20,371 nucleotides of DNA from JBOGFI01 sp050743365 (lineage in GTDB: Bacteria; Actinomycetota; Acidimicrobiia; IMCC26256; JACDBD01): positions 1 to 20,371 of the forward strand of contig JBOGFI010000150.1 in NCBI GenBank assembly GCA_050743365.1, written 5' to 3'. Under the pieces are notes generated by a model. It was not told where the DNA came from. It was given only the letters and a program-made list of their open reading frames with translations, and searched no databases. This document shows positions 13,368 through 20,371 of this stretch, in pieces. Position numbers and translations under genes: made by a program. Position 1 is the stretch's first letter; the number at the start of each line of letters is the position of its first letter.

Positions 13368-14317
13368 GGAGACGCCGCGAGATCGCGCGCGAGCGCAGCG
13401 GCGCCGATCACGCCGGCGTACCCGCCCAGCTCGGCCGGCACGATCTCGATGCCCGGCCGGTGCTCGGCGCCCTCGATGTAGCGGACGAAGGCCGTCCGCA
13501 GCGGCGCGAACAGCGTGTCACCCAACTCGACGAGCCCGCCCGACACGACCACCCGCTCGGGGTCGAGGATGTTGGCGAGCCCGGCGAGACCCACCGCCAC
13601 CAGCTCGGTATAACGATCGATGAGCTCGAGCGCGTCCGGGTCACCTGCCTGGGCGGCGTCGCCGACGTGTACGCCCGTCACCGCCTCGGGCTCACCTCCG
13701 GCCCGCGAGAGCACGCCGGGGGCACGGCCCGCCGAGGCACGCTCGCGGCCCATGCGGCCCAGCGCGCTCCCCGAGGCGAACGCCTCCCAGTGGCCGCGCT
13801 CGCCGCACGCGCACCGCGGGCCGTGCGGATCGATCTGGAAGTGGCCGATCTCGGCCGCGAACCCGTGCGCGCCTCGAATGACCCGTCCCCGGGCGATGAT
13901 CCCACCACCGATGCCCGTGCCCAGGGTGATGACGAGCGCGTAGCGCGCTCCCCGGGCGGCGCCGTGGCTCAACTCACCGTGGGCGGCGGCATTGGCGTCG
14001 TTGTCGACGACGACGGGCCGGTCGAGCTCGCGAGCGAGTGCGTCGCGCAGCGGCGCCTGGCGGAGGCCGGGAAGGTTGGGCGCGTACAGCACCGTGCCCT
14101 CCCGGGTGACCAGGCCGGCGGCGCCAACCCCGACCGCGGTGGCCTCCGGGTGGTCGGCTGCGAGGCCGCGTACGAGGCGCACCATGACCGACACGATCTC
14201 CTCCCACGGGGCCGATGCCGCAGTGGCTTCACGCTGTTCGGCGAGGATCCGTCCGGTCTCGTCGACGATGCCGCAGCGGACGTTGGTGCCGCCGAGGTCG
14301 ATCCCGAAGGTGATCAA
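13364..14317 (-). CDS. ROK-family sugar kinase, glucokinase-like
   Basis: A 317-aa kinase starting at TTG, overlapping the upstream stop as TTGA. The N-terminal phosphate loop is DLGGTNVR (7-14), the catalytic Asp is D107 in DNDANAAAHGE (105-115), and TLGTGIGGGII (131-141) forms the second ATP loop. The zinc and sugar motif reads EIGHFQIDPHGPRCACGERGHWE, written here as positions 156-178. It has H159, C169 and C171, but H176 where most ROK proteins have the third Cys (GCxE). Known of the family: ATP- or polyphosphate-dependent phosphorylation of glucose or related sugars. The His swap may still bind zinc. The C-terminal half is complete. It lies in an operon with the LLM oxidoreductase and the ArsA ATPase. 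Glucose as substrate is the best guess. Confidence 0.85.
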   Translation of the reverse strand: MITFGIDLGGTNVRCGIVDETGRILAEQREATAASAPWEEIVSVMVRLVRGLAADHPEATAVGVGAAGLVTREGTVLYAPNLPGLRQAPLRDALARELDRPVVVDNDANAAAHGELSHGAARGARYALVITLGTGIGGGIIARGRVIRGAHGFAAEIGHFQIDPHGPRCACGERGHWEAFASGSALGRMGRERASAGRAPGVLSRAGGEPEAVTGVHVGDAAQAGDPDALELIDRYTELVAVGLAGLANILDPERVVVSGGLVELGDTLFAPLRTAFVRYIEGAEHRPGIEIVPAELGGYAGVIGAAALARDLAASP

Positions 14318-14625
14318 GCCAAGTCGATGCGGCGCACGCGCGAACCGCCCTCGGCGCCTTCGTCTCCGCCGGTCTCGCTCGCGCCGGCTCCAGCTCGGTG
14401 ATGCTCGATGACGCGCTCGCCCGCGTCGACGATCGCCTTCGCCGCCAGCAGCAGCTCCTGCGCCGCCTTGAGCAGATGCTCGGCCGCCTCGGGCCCGGCA
14501 TCGAGCAGCGCCGCCACCAGGGCGTCGGCCGCCGAGCCCTCCGAGCGCGACTCGGGCTCGGCGCCGTCGTAGAACACGTCGTGGTCGCCCTCGCGCGCCT
14601 GATCACCGGACGGCTGGTCGGTCAC
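14314..14625 (-). CDS. Small acidic hypothetical protein, 103 aa
   Basis: A GTG at 14625 is preceded by a clear GGAGG at about 6 nt, and the stop overlaps the kinase start. The N-terminus is polar and acidic (MTDQPSGDQAREGDHDVFYDGAE). An Ala/Leu-rich amphipathic stretch follows at about 35-78 (AALLDAGPEAAEHLLKAAQE and on), probably one long helix or helical hairpin. The C-terminal tail is disordered and Gly-rich, ending RVRRIDLA. I do not recognise a domain. Such small helical proteins beside an ArsA-type ATPase could be a partner or regulator, which is inference. It sits 27 nt behind the ATPase gene, so the two are very likely in one transcript. Confidence 0.65.
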   Translation of the reverse strand: MTDQPSGDQAREGDHDVFYDGAEPESRSEGSAADALVAALLDAGPEAAEHLLKAAQELLLAAKAIVDAGERVIEHHRAGAGASETGGDEGAEGGSRVRRIDLA

Positions 14626-14652
14626 CTCAGACCTCCACCTCTACTGGTCGGC

Positions 14653-15876
14653 TCACCTGCCCGGCCGGGATACCCGGCCGGGCCCCTGCGGGCCGTTCGC
14701 CTCGGTGAACTCCACTTCCAGGCGGTCGCCCGCCATGCGGGCGCCGGCCACCTCACGCCGACGGAGGCTGTCGGGGAGGACCACCGCCCGGCGGTGCGAC
14801 CCCACCGCGACGAGCAGCTCGCCGTTGCTGCGGGCCAGCTCCACCTCCGCCTTCTCGGTGAACGGCAGGTGCAGCGACAAGACGAGCGCGTCACCGGTCG
14901 CGTCCACGCGCAACGGCTCGGTGACCGCGAGCCGGTCGGCCGGCGACCGGTCTGCGTAGAGCGCGGCACCGAAGGCCGACAACCGCTCGAGGCCGACCAG
15001 CTCGTGCGCAGCCAGATCGGCCGTCAGCACCGGGACCGCCGCGAACGCGGCCCGGATCGTCTCGAGGTAATCGCGCTGTGCACCCTTCCAGGACTCGAAC
15101 CACGGGTCGGTGAGCGCGGCCGGAAGCAGCCGGTTCGCGATCACGGCGTCGACGTGGTACCCGAACAGCGACAGGTAGGTGAAGGTGCGCCTGGCCTCGG
15201 CCACCACCATGCGCTCGGCGTTCACGACGAGGCGCGCGCTGGTGACCGTCCCGTCGGCGAGCAGGGTACGCACGCCGTCGAGCCGGTCGTAGAAACGCCG
15301 CACGGCCGCGAACACGCCGTCCCCCGCCACCGGGATGCTCACGACCCGGTCGAGCAGGGGCCGCACCGCGCGGGTGATGCTGCGCTGCGCCGGGAAGACG
15401 CGGTCCATGTACCAGCCCAGCACGTCCGGCAGCGAGAGCAGCCGGAGGGTCTCGGCGGTGGGCGCGCAGTCGACCACGACGAGGTCGTAGTCGCCCGATT
15501 CGGCATGGGCGCGCAGGTCGGCGAGGGCGAACACCTCGTCGAGGCCGGGAACGACCGCCAGCTCCTCGGCCTCCACCGCGCCGGCACCGGCCCAGTCGAG
15601 CAGCGCGGTGAGGTACTCGCGCACCGCGCCCCATGCCTCCTCGAGCCGGAGGCGGGCGTCGAGCTCCTGGCCGGCGAGCGACCCGCCCCCGGGGAGCTCG
15701 GCGATCCCGGTAACGGTGTCGCCCAGGGGAACATCGAAGGCGTCGGCGAGGGAGTGGGCGGGATCGGTGGAGCAGACAATGGTGCGCAGGCCCGTCTCGG
15801 CAGCTCGCAACGCGGTCGCCGCCGCCACCGTCGTCTTGCCCACACCGCCCTTGCCGGTGAAGAGAAGGATGCGCAT
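14653..15876 (-). CDS. ArsA/Get3-type ATPase with C-terminal HSP20-like domain
   Basis: A 407-aa single-domain ATPase. The deviant Walker A is GKGGVGKTT (8-16), switch I is STDPAHSLADAF (36-47), and switch II is DCAPTAETLRLLSLPD (136-151). These are diagnostic of the ArsA/Get3 class. Residues about 320-390 form an HSP20-like beta domain (ALVLSLHLPFTEKAEVELAR and following), the known C-terminal module of many bacterial ArsA proteins. No arsB, arsC, arsR or metal-binding Cys triad is seen, so arsenite export is unlikely. Many actinobacteria carry two adjacent ArsA-like genes, but only one is here, followed by a small helical protein. It probably works as a homodimer that handles a client protein or membrane factor; that is inference. 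Start ATG at 15876 lies 9 nt behind a -10-like TAGCCT. Confidence 0.88.
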   Translation of the reverse strand: MRILLFTGKGGVGKTTVAAATALRAAETGLRTIVCSTDPAHSLADAFDVPLGDTVTGIAELPGGGSLAGQELDARLRLEEAWGAVREYLTALLDWAGAGAVEAEELAVVPGLDEVFALADLRAHAESGDYDLVVVDCAPTAETLRLLSLPDVLGWYMDRVFPAQRSITRAVRPLLDRVVSIPVAGDGVFAAVRRFYDRLDGVRTLLADGTVTSARLVVNAERMVVAEARRTFTYLSLFGYHVDAVIANRLLPAALTDPWFESWKGAQRDYLETIRAAFAAVPVLTADLAAHELVGLERLSAFGAALYADRSPADRLAVTEPLRVDATGDALVLSLHLPFTEKAEVELARSNGELLVAVGSHRRAVVLPDSLRRREVAGARMAGDRLEVEFTEANGPQGPGRVSRPGR

Positions 15877-15885
15877 AGCGGGCCG

Positions 15886-15891
15886 AGGCTA
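15886..15891 (-). promoter_or_regulatory. -10-like TAGCCT (minus strand) before the ArsA gene
   Basis: Read on the minus strand, TAGCCT lies 9 nt before the ATG, inside the 22-nt gap to the glycosyltransferase gene. It would give an internal leaderless promoter. The -35 is weak. Confidence 0.3.
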
Positions 15892-15898
15892 CCCGGGT

Positions 15899-17704
15899 CT
15901 ACGAGGCGAGCTCACGACGAAGCTCGTCCACCATGGCTGCGGCCTCGCGTGCACTGTCGCCCGAGATGAACTGCTCCCATGGAGGAAAGCGTGTGTCCCG
16001 CGGGCGCAGCCTGCGCTGGTAGCGGCGTCGCACCTCGTCGATGGACCACGGGCGGCCTTCCTGGTCGGCTTTCTCCTGCTCGCTGAGGATGATGAGCGTC
16101 AGCCCGGTCGCGAACGTGTTCGCCTCCTGCAGCACGCGTGCCGTCGAGTGGGCCTGGTCTTCGAGCTCCGACGGGAGTTGCGGATAGAGGACCCAGAGGT
16201 CGTCTTCGAGCCGCTGCGACCGCTCACGCGCACGGCCGGGATCGAACTCGGGTTGGTCCGATTCGGAGTTGAGCGGGTAATGGCGCGCCAGGTCGGCCAC
16301 CACGCGGTCGTCGCGTGTGAGAGCGCGGCGAGCGTCGTCGAGGGCACGGTCCTGTACCAGCGAACGCGCGACGAGCGTTGCGACCACAAGGCTCGGGACG
16401 ATGACTGCGGTGAGGAGAATGAGTGACGCGCCGCGCCGCCCTTTGCGCACATGCTGCCCAGCCACCTCGGGGTCGGCCGCAGCCGGGGCCGAGTCGCCGT
16501 CGAGGATCGTGCTCGCCGCAGCCCACCGGCCCACGAGAAGCCCCGCTCCGATGCATAGCGCGACGTCGATAGGTGCGCGGACGCGTGGTGGCGCAACCGT
16601 GACGATGCTGACGAGCGTGAAGTACACGGCGGTGATCAGTAGCAGCTGCGCGCCGGCGCGGCGACGATAGAGCACCAGGCCGAAGATTCCGGCGGCGGTC
16701 ACGACGTAGAAGGCTGGGAGAGTAAGGGTCCGGAAGGTCACGTTCCTGCCGTCGTTGCGTTCCGCTCCCTTGTTCAACCAAGGCCGCAACTCGAAGAACG
16801 CGGACGCGTTCCGAATCAGGACGTCCTTGACCACGGCCGGCTTCTCCCTCACCGACTCGACGGCGTAGTCGAGCAGTGCGCGATCCAACTCGGCCTCGTT
16901 CGAGCGCCGGAACCGCAGCGGATCGAAGCGCGGGTCGAACGCGCTGTCGGCGAAGTAATGGGGGGGATCCTGCGCCTCGGGCGAGTACTTGGCCGCCAGG
17001 TTGAATCCGTTCGAGGTCACCAGCATGGGACTCCCGACGAGCAGCGAGTTGCGGACGAGCCAGGGAACGACGATTGCGGCGGCGACCAGTCCGTACTGAG
17101 CTGCTTGCCGCCAACCGAGCTTCCAGACGAGCCAGACCGCGACGACCAGCGCGAACGCTTGGGCGCTCGGGCGCGTCAGGATCAGCAGACCCGACGCGAG
17201 CCCCGCCAATCCTGCGCGCCGCTCGAGCAGCAGCAGGACCACCGCGAGCAGGAGCACGAGCGACAGCGACTCGGCGAGCAGGACTGCGTCGTTCGCGAGG
17301 AGTGGCGGGTACACCGCTGCCGCCAGCCCGGCAACCATGCCAGCTCGAGGACCCGCGATCCGACAGCCGACCATGGCGGCGAGCACGACGACGAAGGTTC
17401 CGAGGACGACGTTCATGAGCTGGCCGGCCAGGACGCCTTCCCCCGGTGTGACCACGAGCAGGCTGCCGAGCAACACCGGGTACAACGGCGGCCGGAACGC
17501 CGTGGGGTGCTCGAACAGGAACGGGTAGGTGTCGGAAACGCCGTGCCCGTCGGAGAACGCCGCCGCGATGCTCAGGTAATGGTCGGCATCGCGCGCCGGG
17601 ACGTAGTTGCGCAGGAACAGCGCCAGGTACACGAGGCGGACGGTAAGGCCGATGACGACGAGTAGCGTGAGCTGCCTTCGGGACATCTTCATCGCGGTCA
17701 GCAT
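15899..17704 (-). CDS. GT39/ArnT-like membrane glycosyltransferase
   Basis: A 601-aa protein with about ten membrane segments in the first 400 residues. The first helix is at 12-31. The loop after it holds the acidic pair in ARDADHYLSIA (D39, D41), typical of the catalytic extracytoplasmic loop of GT-C enzymes that use polyprenyl-phosphate sugars. TAFRPPLYPVLLG (68-80) is a second family hallmark. A further segment cluster at 330-400 and 420-445 closes the membrane part. The C-terminal 150 residues are charged and probably helical, facing one side of the membrane, and have no recognised domain. Known of the family: transfer of a sugar from a lipid carrier to protein or lipid outside the cell. 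Acceptor unknown. ATG at 17704 is chosen, with two further in-frame Met codons within six residues. Confidence 0.78.
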   Translation of the reverse strand: MLTAMKMSRRQLTLLVVIGLTVRLVYLALFLRNYVPARDADHYLSIAAAFSDGHGVSDTYPFLFEHPTAFRPPLYPVLLGSLLVVTPGEGVLAGQLMNVVLGTFVVVLAAMVGCRIAGPRAGMVAGLAAAVYPPLLANDAVLLAESLSLVLLLAVVLLLLERRAGLAGLASGLLILTRPSAQAFALVVAVWLVWKLGWRQAAQYGLVAAAIVVPWLVRNSLLVGSPMLVTSNGFNLAAKYSPEAQDPPHYFADSAFDPRFDPLRFRRSNEAELDRALLDYAVESVREKPAVVKDVLIRNASAFFELRPWLNKGAERNDGRNVTFRTLTLPAFYVVTAAGIFGLVLYRRRAGAQLLLITAVYFTLVSIVTVAPPRVRAPIDVALCIGAGLLVGRWAAASTILDGDSAPAAADPEVAGQHVRKGRRGASLILLTAVIVPSLVVATLVARSLVQDRALDDARRALTRDDRVVADLARHYPLNSESDQPEFDPGRARERSQRLEDDLWVLYPQLPSELEDQAHSTARVLQEANTFATGLTLIILSEQEKADQEGRPWSIDEVRRRYQRRLRPRDTRFPPWEQFISGDSAREAAAMVDELRRELAS

Positions 17705-17723
17705 GTCGGGAGCGGGCCGGACC

Positions 17724-18161
17724 TCAGCCGCGTTCGACCTCCCGTTTCAGCTCCTTGAGCGCGGTGCCCATGATGAGACCGGCGGCGCGGCGCTTGATCA
17801 GGCCCGGCATCGGCACCGAGAGGTCGACCACCAGCTCGTAGGTGACGCGCGTGGCATCACCGTCGGGTTGGAAGCCGTAGCGGCCGTCGAGCCGTCGCAG
17901 CATGTCGCCCTCGACGAGCTTCCACGAGAAGGCCTTGGGCGCGTCGGCGTAGTCGTAGTCGAGCACGTAGCGGATGCTGCGACCCATCGCGGCGGCGCGG
18001 TACTCGACTTTGTGACCGCGACCCTCGTCGTCCCGCTCCAGTACCTTCGCCTGCTTCACGTCCTTGGCCCACTTCGGGTACTGCTCGAAGTCAGTGGCGA
18101 CCTCGTAGCACCGCTGCGGCGACGCTTCGATCCGGATGCGCTCGTTCGCCGTCTCAGCCAC
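17724..18161 (-). CDS. SRPBCC (START-like) lipid-binding family protein
   Basis: A 145-aa protein with the START/Bet v1 layout. An N-terminal strand is followed by IEASPQRCYEVATDFEQYPKW (the helix-turn with the family's D-x2-x-YP-x-W motif), curved strands in the middle, and a C-terminal helix at about 118-142. Known of the family: a deep hydrophobic cavity that binds lipids, polyketides or quinones; Coq10-like and polyketide-cyclase members share it. No catalytic residue is evident. The GTG at 18161 is preceded by AGGAGG at 4 nt, and its first 8 nt overlap the upstream membrane-protein gene. It sits among envelope glycosyltransferase genes, which would suit a lipid carrier or chaperone, but that is inference. 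Confidence 0.82.
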   Translation of the reverse strand: MAETANERIRIEASPQRCYEVATDFEQYPKWAKDVKQAKVLERDDEGRGHKVEYRAAAMGRSIRYVLDYDYADAPKAFSWKLVEGDMLRRLDGRYGFQPDGDATRVTYELVVDLSVPMPGLIKRRAAGLIMGTALKELKREVERG

Positions 18162-18600
18162 CGGGCCTCCTGGTCTCGGGTACGTCCGTTCGCATGCGCC
18201 GGGCGGGGAACGTCCCGTGTCGAGCGCCCCACAGCCCCGCGAGCCCGAGGGGAAGCATAGGGACCAGCGTGCCGAACGGGTTCGCCGCCGCGGTGCCCGC
18301 GGTCACGAGCAGGCAGACCGCGAGCGACCCGAACAGGTGGACCTGCACCGGACGAGGCGCGGAGCCCTGTAGGAAGAACAGGTTGGCGACCACCACGTCG
18401 TCGCCGCGTGTCGTGCGCACCACGGCCAGCGCCAGCGCATACACCCACACCGGGATGGAGGCGGCGAACAGCCCGAGGGCGACCACCACGGCGGCGCCGT
18501 CGAGGGCGTTCGCCCCGAGCGCGGCCGGCAACGCGGTGCCCGCGAACACGCCGTCGGCCGCCCACGAGGCGACGACGATGGGTCGACCCGGCAGACGCAC
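18154..18600 (-). CDS. Small membrane protein, about four helices
   Basis: From the GTG at 18600 it encodes 148 aa with four hydrophobic segments at about 5-25, 33-57, 78-100 and 108-125. The last residues are basic (RRMRTDVPETRRPGG). The frame runs open far upstream, inside the glycosyltransferase gene in another frame. The GTG 14 nt after that gene's stop is the natural start and lies 6 nt behind a -10-like TACCCT (minus strand, 18607-18612). I do not recognise the family. Its place between a PimB'-like enzyme and an SRPBCC protein, overlapping the latter by 8 nt, suggests a membrane partner in envelope lipid handling. Confidence 0.65.
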   Translation of the reverse strand: MRLPGRPIVVASWAADGVFAGTALPAALGANALDGAAVVVALGLFAASIPVWVYALALAVVRTTRGDDVVVANLFFLQGSAPRPVQVHLFGSLAVCLLVTAGTAAANPFGTLVPMLPLGLAGLWGARHGTFPARRMRTDVPETRRPGG

Positions 18601-18614
18601 GGCTCGAGGGTACG

Positions 18615-19754
18615 TCAGGGTCCGGCCAGGGGCTCCAGCGCGTCCAGATCTCCGCGCGCCAGCGGCACGAGCCGCTCGACGAGCCGCTCGTAGGAGAAGC
18701 ACTCGACGGCGCGTCGCCGAGCGGCGGCGCCGAGCGACGACCGCAGCGAGGCGTCGCCGAGGAGCGCCTCGAGCGCGTCCCGGAGGGCGCGCAGGTCGCG
18801 TGCGTCGACCACGTAGCCGGTCTCGCCGTCCGCGACCGCCTCGTGCGACCCGCCGCTGCGGCCCGCCACGGCCGGCACGCCGCACGCCGCCGCCTCGAGG
18901 AACACGATCCCGAAGCCCTCCGCCTCCAGACCACCCCAACGCTCGCGGCACGGCATCGCGAACAGGTCGGCGCAGCCGTACACGGCGGGGAGGTCGGTGT
19001 CGGGCACGCGGTCGAGGAACTGCACACGGTCTCCCAGACCCCGGGCCCACCGGCCGAGGCGCCTGCGGTCGCGGCCGGACCCGGCCACCGCGAGCTGCAC
19101 CGGCCCTCCGAGCCACGTGAGGGAGTGGAGCAGGACATCGAACCCCTTGCGGGGCACCAGGCGGCTGACCCCGAGCACAAGCGGCTTCATCGGGTCGAAC
19201 CCGAGGCGCTCTCGTACGTCGCGGCGGGCGGCGTCGTCGAGGGGGTGGAACCGGTCGACGTCGACGCCGGGTGGGATCACCACGCCGGAGAGCGACCGAC
19301 CGGCGGCGCGCGCCGCCTCGCGCGCCGGATACTCCCCCGCCGCCACGACCCCGACTGCTCCGTGCAGAACCTGTCGCGCGAGCCGTCTCGGGCCCGGGAG
19401 GCGGCCGGCCACGGTGACCTCGGCGCCGTGCGTCACCACGACGTAGGGAGCGGAACGAAGACGTGGGCCGATCAGGCCGAGGGGCAGCACGGGGTCGAGG
19501 AACACCACATCGGCGGCGACCTCGCGCGCCAGGGCATCGACGTGGCGCGCCAGCGCCCGCGACGGCAGCAGCACCCGCCGGCGAGTGCGCTCGATCCCGA
19601 ACGGCTGCGCGGCGTCGAACTCACGGTCGCCCGGGTACCGCGTGGTCAGCACGGTCGTATCGCCGGGCGGGAGCCGCCGCCAGAGCTCGTGGAGGTACGA
19701 CTGGATCCCGCCAACCTTGGGCGGGAAGTCGTTGGTGACGAGCAGGGAGGGCAC
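18615..19754 (-). CDS. GT4 glycosyltransferase, PimB'-like mannosyltransferase
   Basis: A 379-aa GT-B enzyme. The N-terminal domain begins LLVTNDFPPKVGGIQSYLHE (4-23), with the Gly-Gly loop of GT4 and H109 in VVTHGAE. The C-terminal domain has VLGVSRLVPRKGFDVLL (193-209) and the donor-binding EGFGIVFLE motif (E279 to E287, the EX7E pair), then CGVPAVAGRSGGSHEAV. The pattern is closest to actinobacterial PimB', which adds the second mannose from GDP-mannose to phosphatidylinositol mannoside on the inner membrane face. Other GT4 mannosyl- or glucosyltransferases are possible. The GTG start lies 2 nt behind the MFS gene's stop, so the two genes are coupled. Family is sure; PimB' role is likely but needs the organism's PI-mannoside status. 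Confidence 0.8.
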   Translation of the reverse strand: MPSLLVTNDFPPKVGGIQSYLHELWRRLPPGDTTVLTTRYPGDREFDAAQPFGIERTRRRVLLPSRALARHVDALAREVAADVVFLDPVLPLGLIGPRLRSAPYVVVTHGAEVTVAGRLPGPRRLARQVLHGAVGVVAAGEYPAREAARAAGRSLSGVVIPPGVDVDRFHPLDDAARRDVRERLGFDPMKPLVLGVSRLVPRKGFDVLLHSLTWLGGPVQLAVAGSGRDRRRLGRWARGLGDRVQFLDRVPDTDLPAVYGCADLFAMPCRERWGGLEAEGFGIVFLEAAACGVPAVAGRSGGSHEAVADGETGYVVDARDLRALRDALEALLGDASLRSSLGAAARRRAVECFSYERLVERLVPLARGDLDALEPLAGP

Positions 19755-19756
19755 CG

Positions 19757-20371
19757 CTACGCCGGCGTCGCCTCGGTGGCGGCATGCTCGTCGTGCGCCC
19801 CGGGAGCAGGCCGCACGACGCGCGTGTGCAGCACGACGAGGCCCGCCACCGCCAGCACCGCGGCCGCCGCGAACGCGCCCCGGTAACCGGCGGCGGCGGC
19901 CACGCCGCCGAGCGCGAGCGCGCCCAGGCCCTGGGAGAGATCGAAGAAGCTGCTGAACGTGCCCACGACCGATGCGCGCTCGCTGTCAGGCGCCGAGTTC
20001 AGCGCCAGGAGCAGCAGCGCCGGGAACAGCAGCGACATCCCCACCGCGAAGACGGCGGTGCCGGCGACGAGGCCGGCCACGCTCCCCCACCCCGCCATGA
20101 GCGCCAGCCCGGTGGCGCTCGTGCACAGCGCCACGGTGCCGGCGCGCCGGGCGCCGAGCACGTCGGGCAAGCGCGCCCCGAGGATGCGCACGCAGAGGAT
20201 GAGGCCACCGTAGAGGAGGAAGATGGCCTCGGCGCCGCCGAGGCCCAGCTCGCGCACGTACAGCCGCACGAACGCGCTGAACGCGGCCAACCCCACCAAC
20301 CCGAGGAAGAGGACGAATCCGGGCGGGAGCGCCGCCCGGTTCCACAGCGGGCCCGGCGGGCTCTCGGCGGC
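19757..20371 (-). CDS. MFS transporter, C-terminal half (5' end outside window)
   Basis: The frame is open to the right edge, so only the last 204 residues are seen. They begin with the end of a loop (LWNRAALPPG) and contain about six membrane segments, the C-terminal bundle of a 12-helix major facilitator. The typical inter-helix RLPDVLGARRAG motif (MFS motif A-like, with the basic RR turn) follows the second helix. The soluble tail is short (ATEATPA). Known of the family: proton-coupled export or import of small molecules. Substrate unknown. It heads the visible part of the leftward gene run and is 2 nt from the glycosyltransferase gene. Confidence 0.85.
   Translation of the reverse strand, partial: AAESPPGPLWNRAALPPGFVLFLGLVGLAAFSAFVRLYVRELGLGGAEAIFLLYGGLILCVRILGARLPDVLGARRAGTVALCTSATGLALMAGWGSVAGLVAGTAVFAVGMSLLFPALLLLALNSAPDSERASVVGTFSSFFDLSQGLGALALGGVAAAAGYRGAFAAAAVLAVAGLVVLHTRVVRPAPGAHDEHAATEATPA

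Noticed and set aside
15085..15110. A GGACTCGAACC-like string that resembles the T-arm of a tRNA on the other strand
   Set aside because: It lies inside the ArsA coding sequence and no acceptor stem or anticodon arm can be folded around it.
14653..15876. Arsenic-resistance pump ATPase
   Set aside because: No arsenite transporter, reductase or regulator is nearby and the metal-site cysteines are not evident, so only the ATPase class is claimed.
14398..15969. A 523-codon plus-strand frame opposite the small acidic protein and ArsA genes
   Set aside because: The ArsA signatures lie on the minus strand; the plus-strand product has no motif and is a codon-position shadow.
18408..19886. A 492-codon plus-strand frame opposite the PimB'-like gene
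   Set aside because: The GT4 motifs are on the minus strand and the opposite frame is low-complexity.
1..20371. CRISPR array, rRNA, tRNA, insertion sequence or riboswitch
   Set aside because: No regularly spaced direct repeats, no transposase-like protein, no terminal inverted repeats around a gene, and no recognisable conserved RNA were found on reading.

Overview
The window is GC-rich, gene-dense DNA with frequent GTG/TTG starts. Short GTGA-type overlaps and -10-like hexamers 6-10 nt before start codons recur throughout. An F420-type luciferase-fold oxidoreductase, a PimB'-like mannosyltransferase, an ArsA-type ATPase with an HSP20-like tail and a ROK kinase with typical actinobacterial context point to an actinobacterium, plausibly Acidimicrobiia. 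The class assignment is inference; no rRNA or tRNA is present to confirm it.

Left part (1 to about 6800) looks like accessory DNA, part of an integrated element or prophage remnant that continues beyond the left edge. It opens with a replication cassette: the C-terminal half of a divergent family B DNA polymerase carrying a zinc-cluster tail, a small Cys-rich protein, a P-loop ATPase with a winged-helix tail, and a single-stranded-DNA-binding protein. All four are joined by start/stop overlaps. Behind it lie a small membrane protein with a duplicated WWDG motif, a non-coding segment dense in GTGAG/CTCAC pentamers around a 13-bp inverted repeat (an origin or operator candidate), a protein with duplicated zinc ribbons, a zinc-ribbon/DUF4145 protein and an unknown membrane protein. 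No integrase, relaxase or att site is visible.

Middle part (6811-12503) is ordinary chromosome. A TetR regulator has a perfect palindrome over its own -35. It converges on an AlaC-like aminotransferase, which is divergent from a HAD phosphatase. A 34-codon Arg-rich ORF follows a sigma-28 (FliA/WhiG)-like promoter. Then come a crotonase and a hotdog thioesterase (coupled, behind a KstR-like palindrome) and a sphingosine-1-phosphate-lyase-like PLP enzyme.

Right part (12549-20371) is a leftward run of nine closely spaced genes: MFS transporter (cut by the window edge), PimB'-like glycosyltransferase, small membrane protein, SRPBCC protein, GT39-type membrane glycosyltransferase, ArsA ATPase, a small acidic protein, ROK sugar kinase and an LLM-class oxidoreductase. 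It ends at a strong hairpin shared with the convergent PLP-enzyme gene. The theme is envelope glycan or lipid handling plus central sugar phosphorylation.
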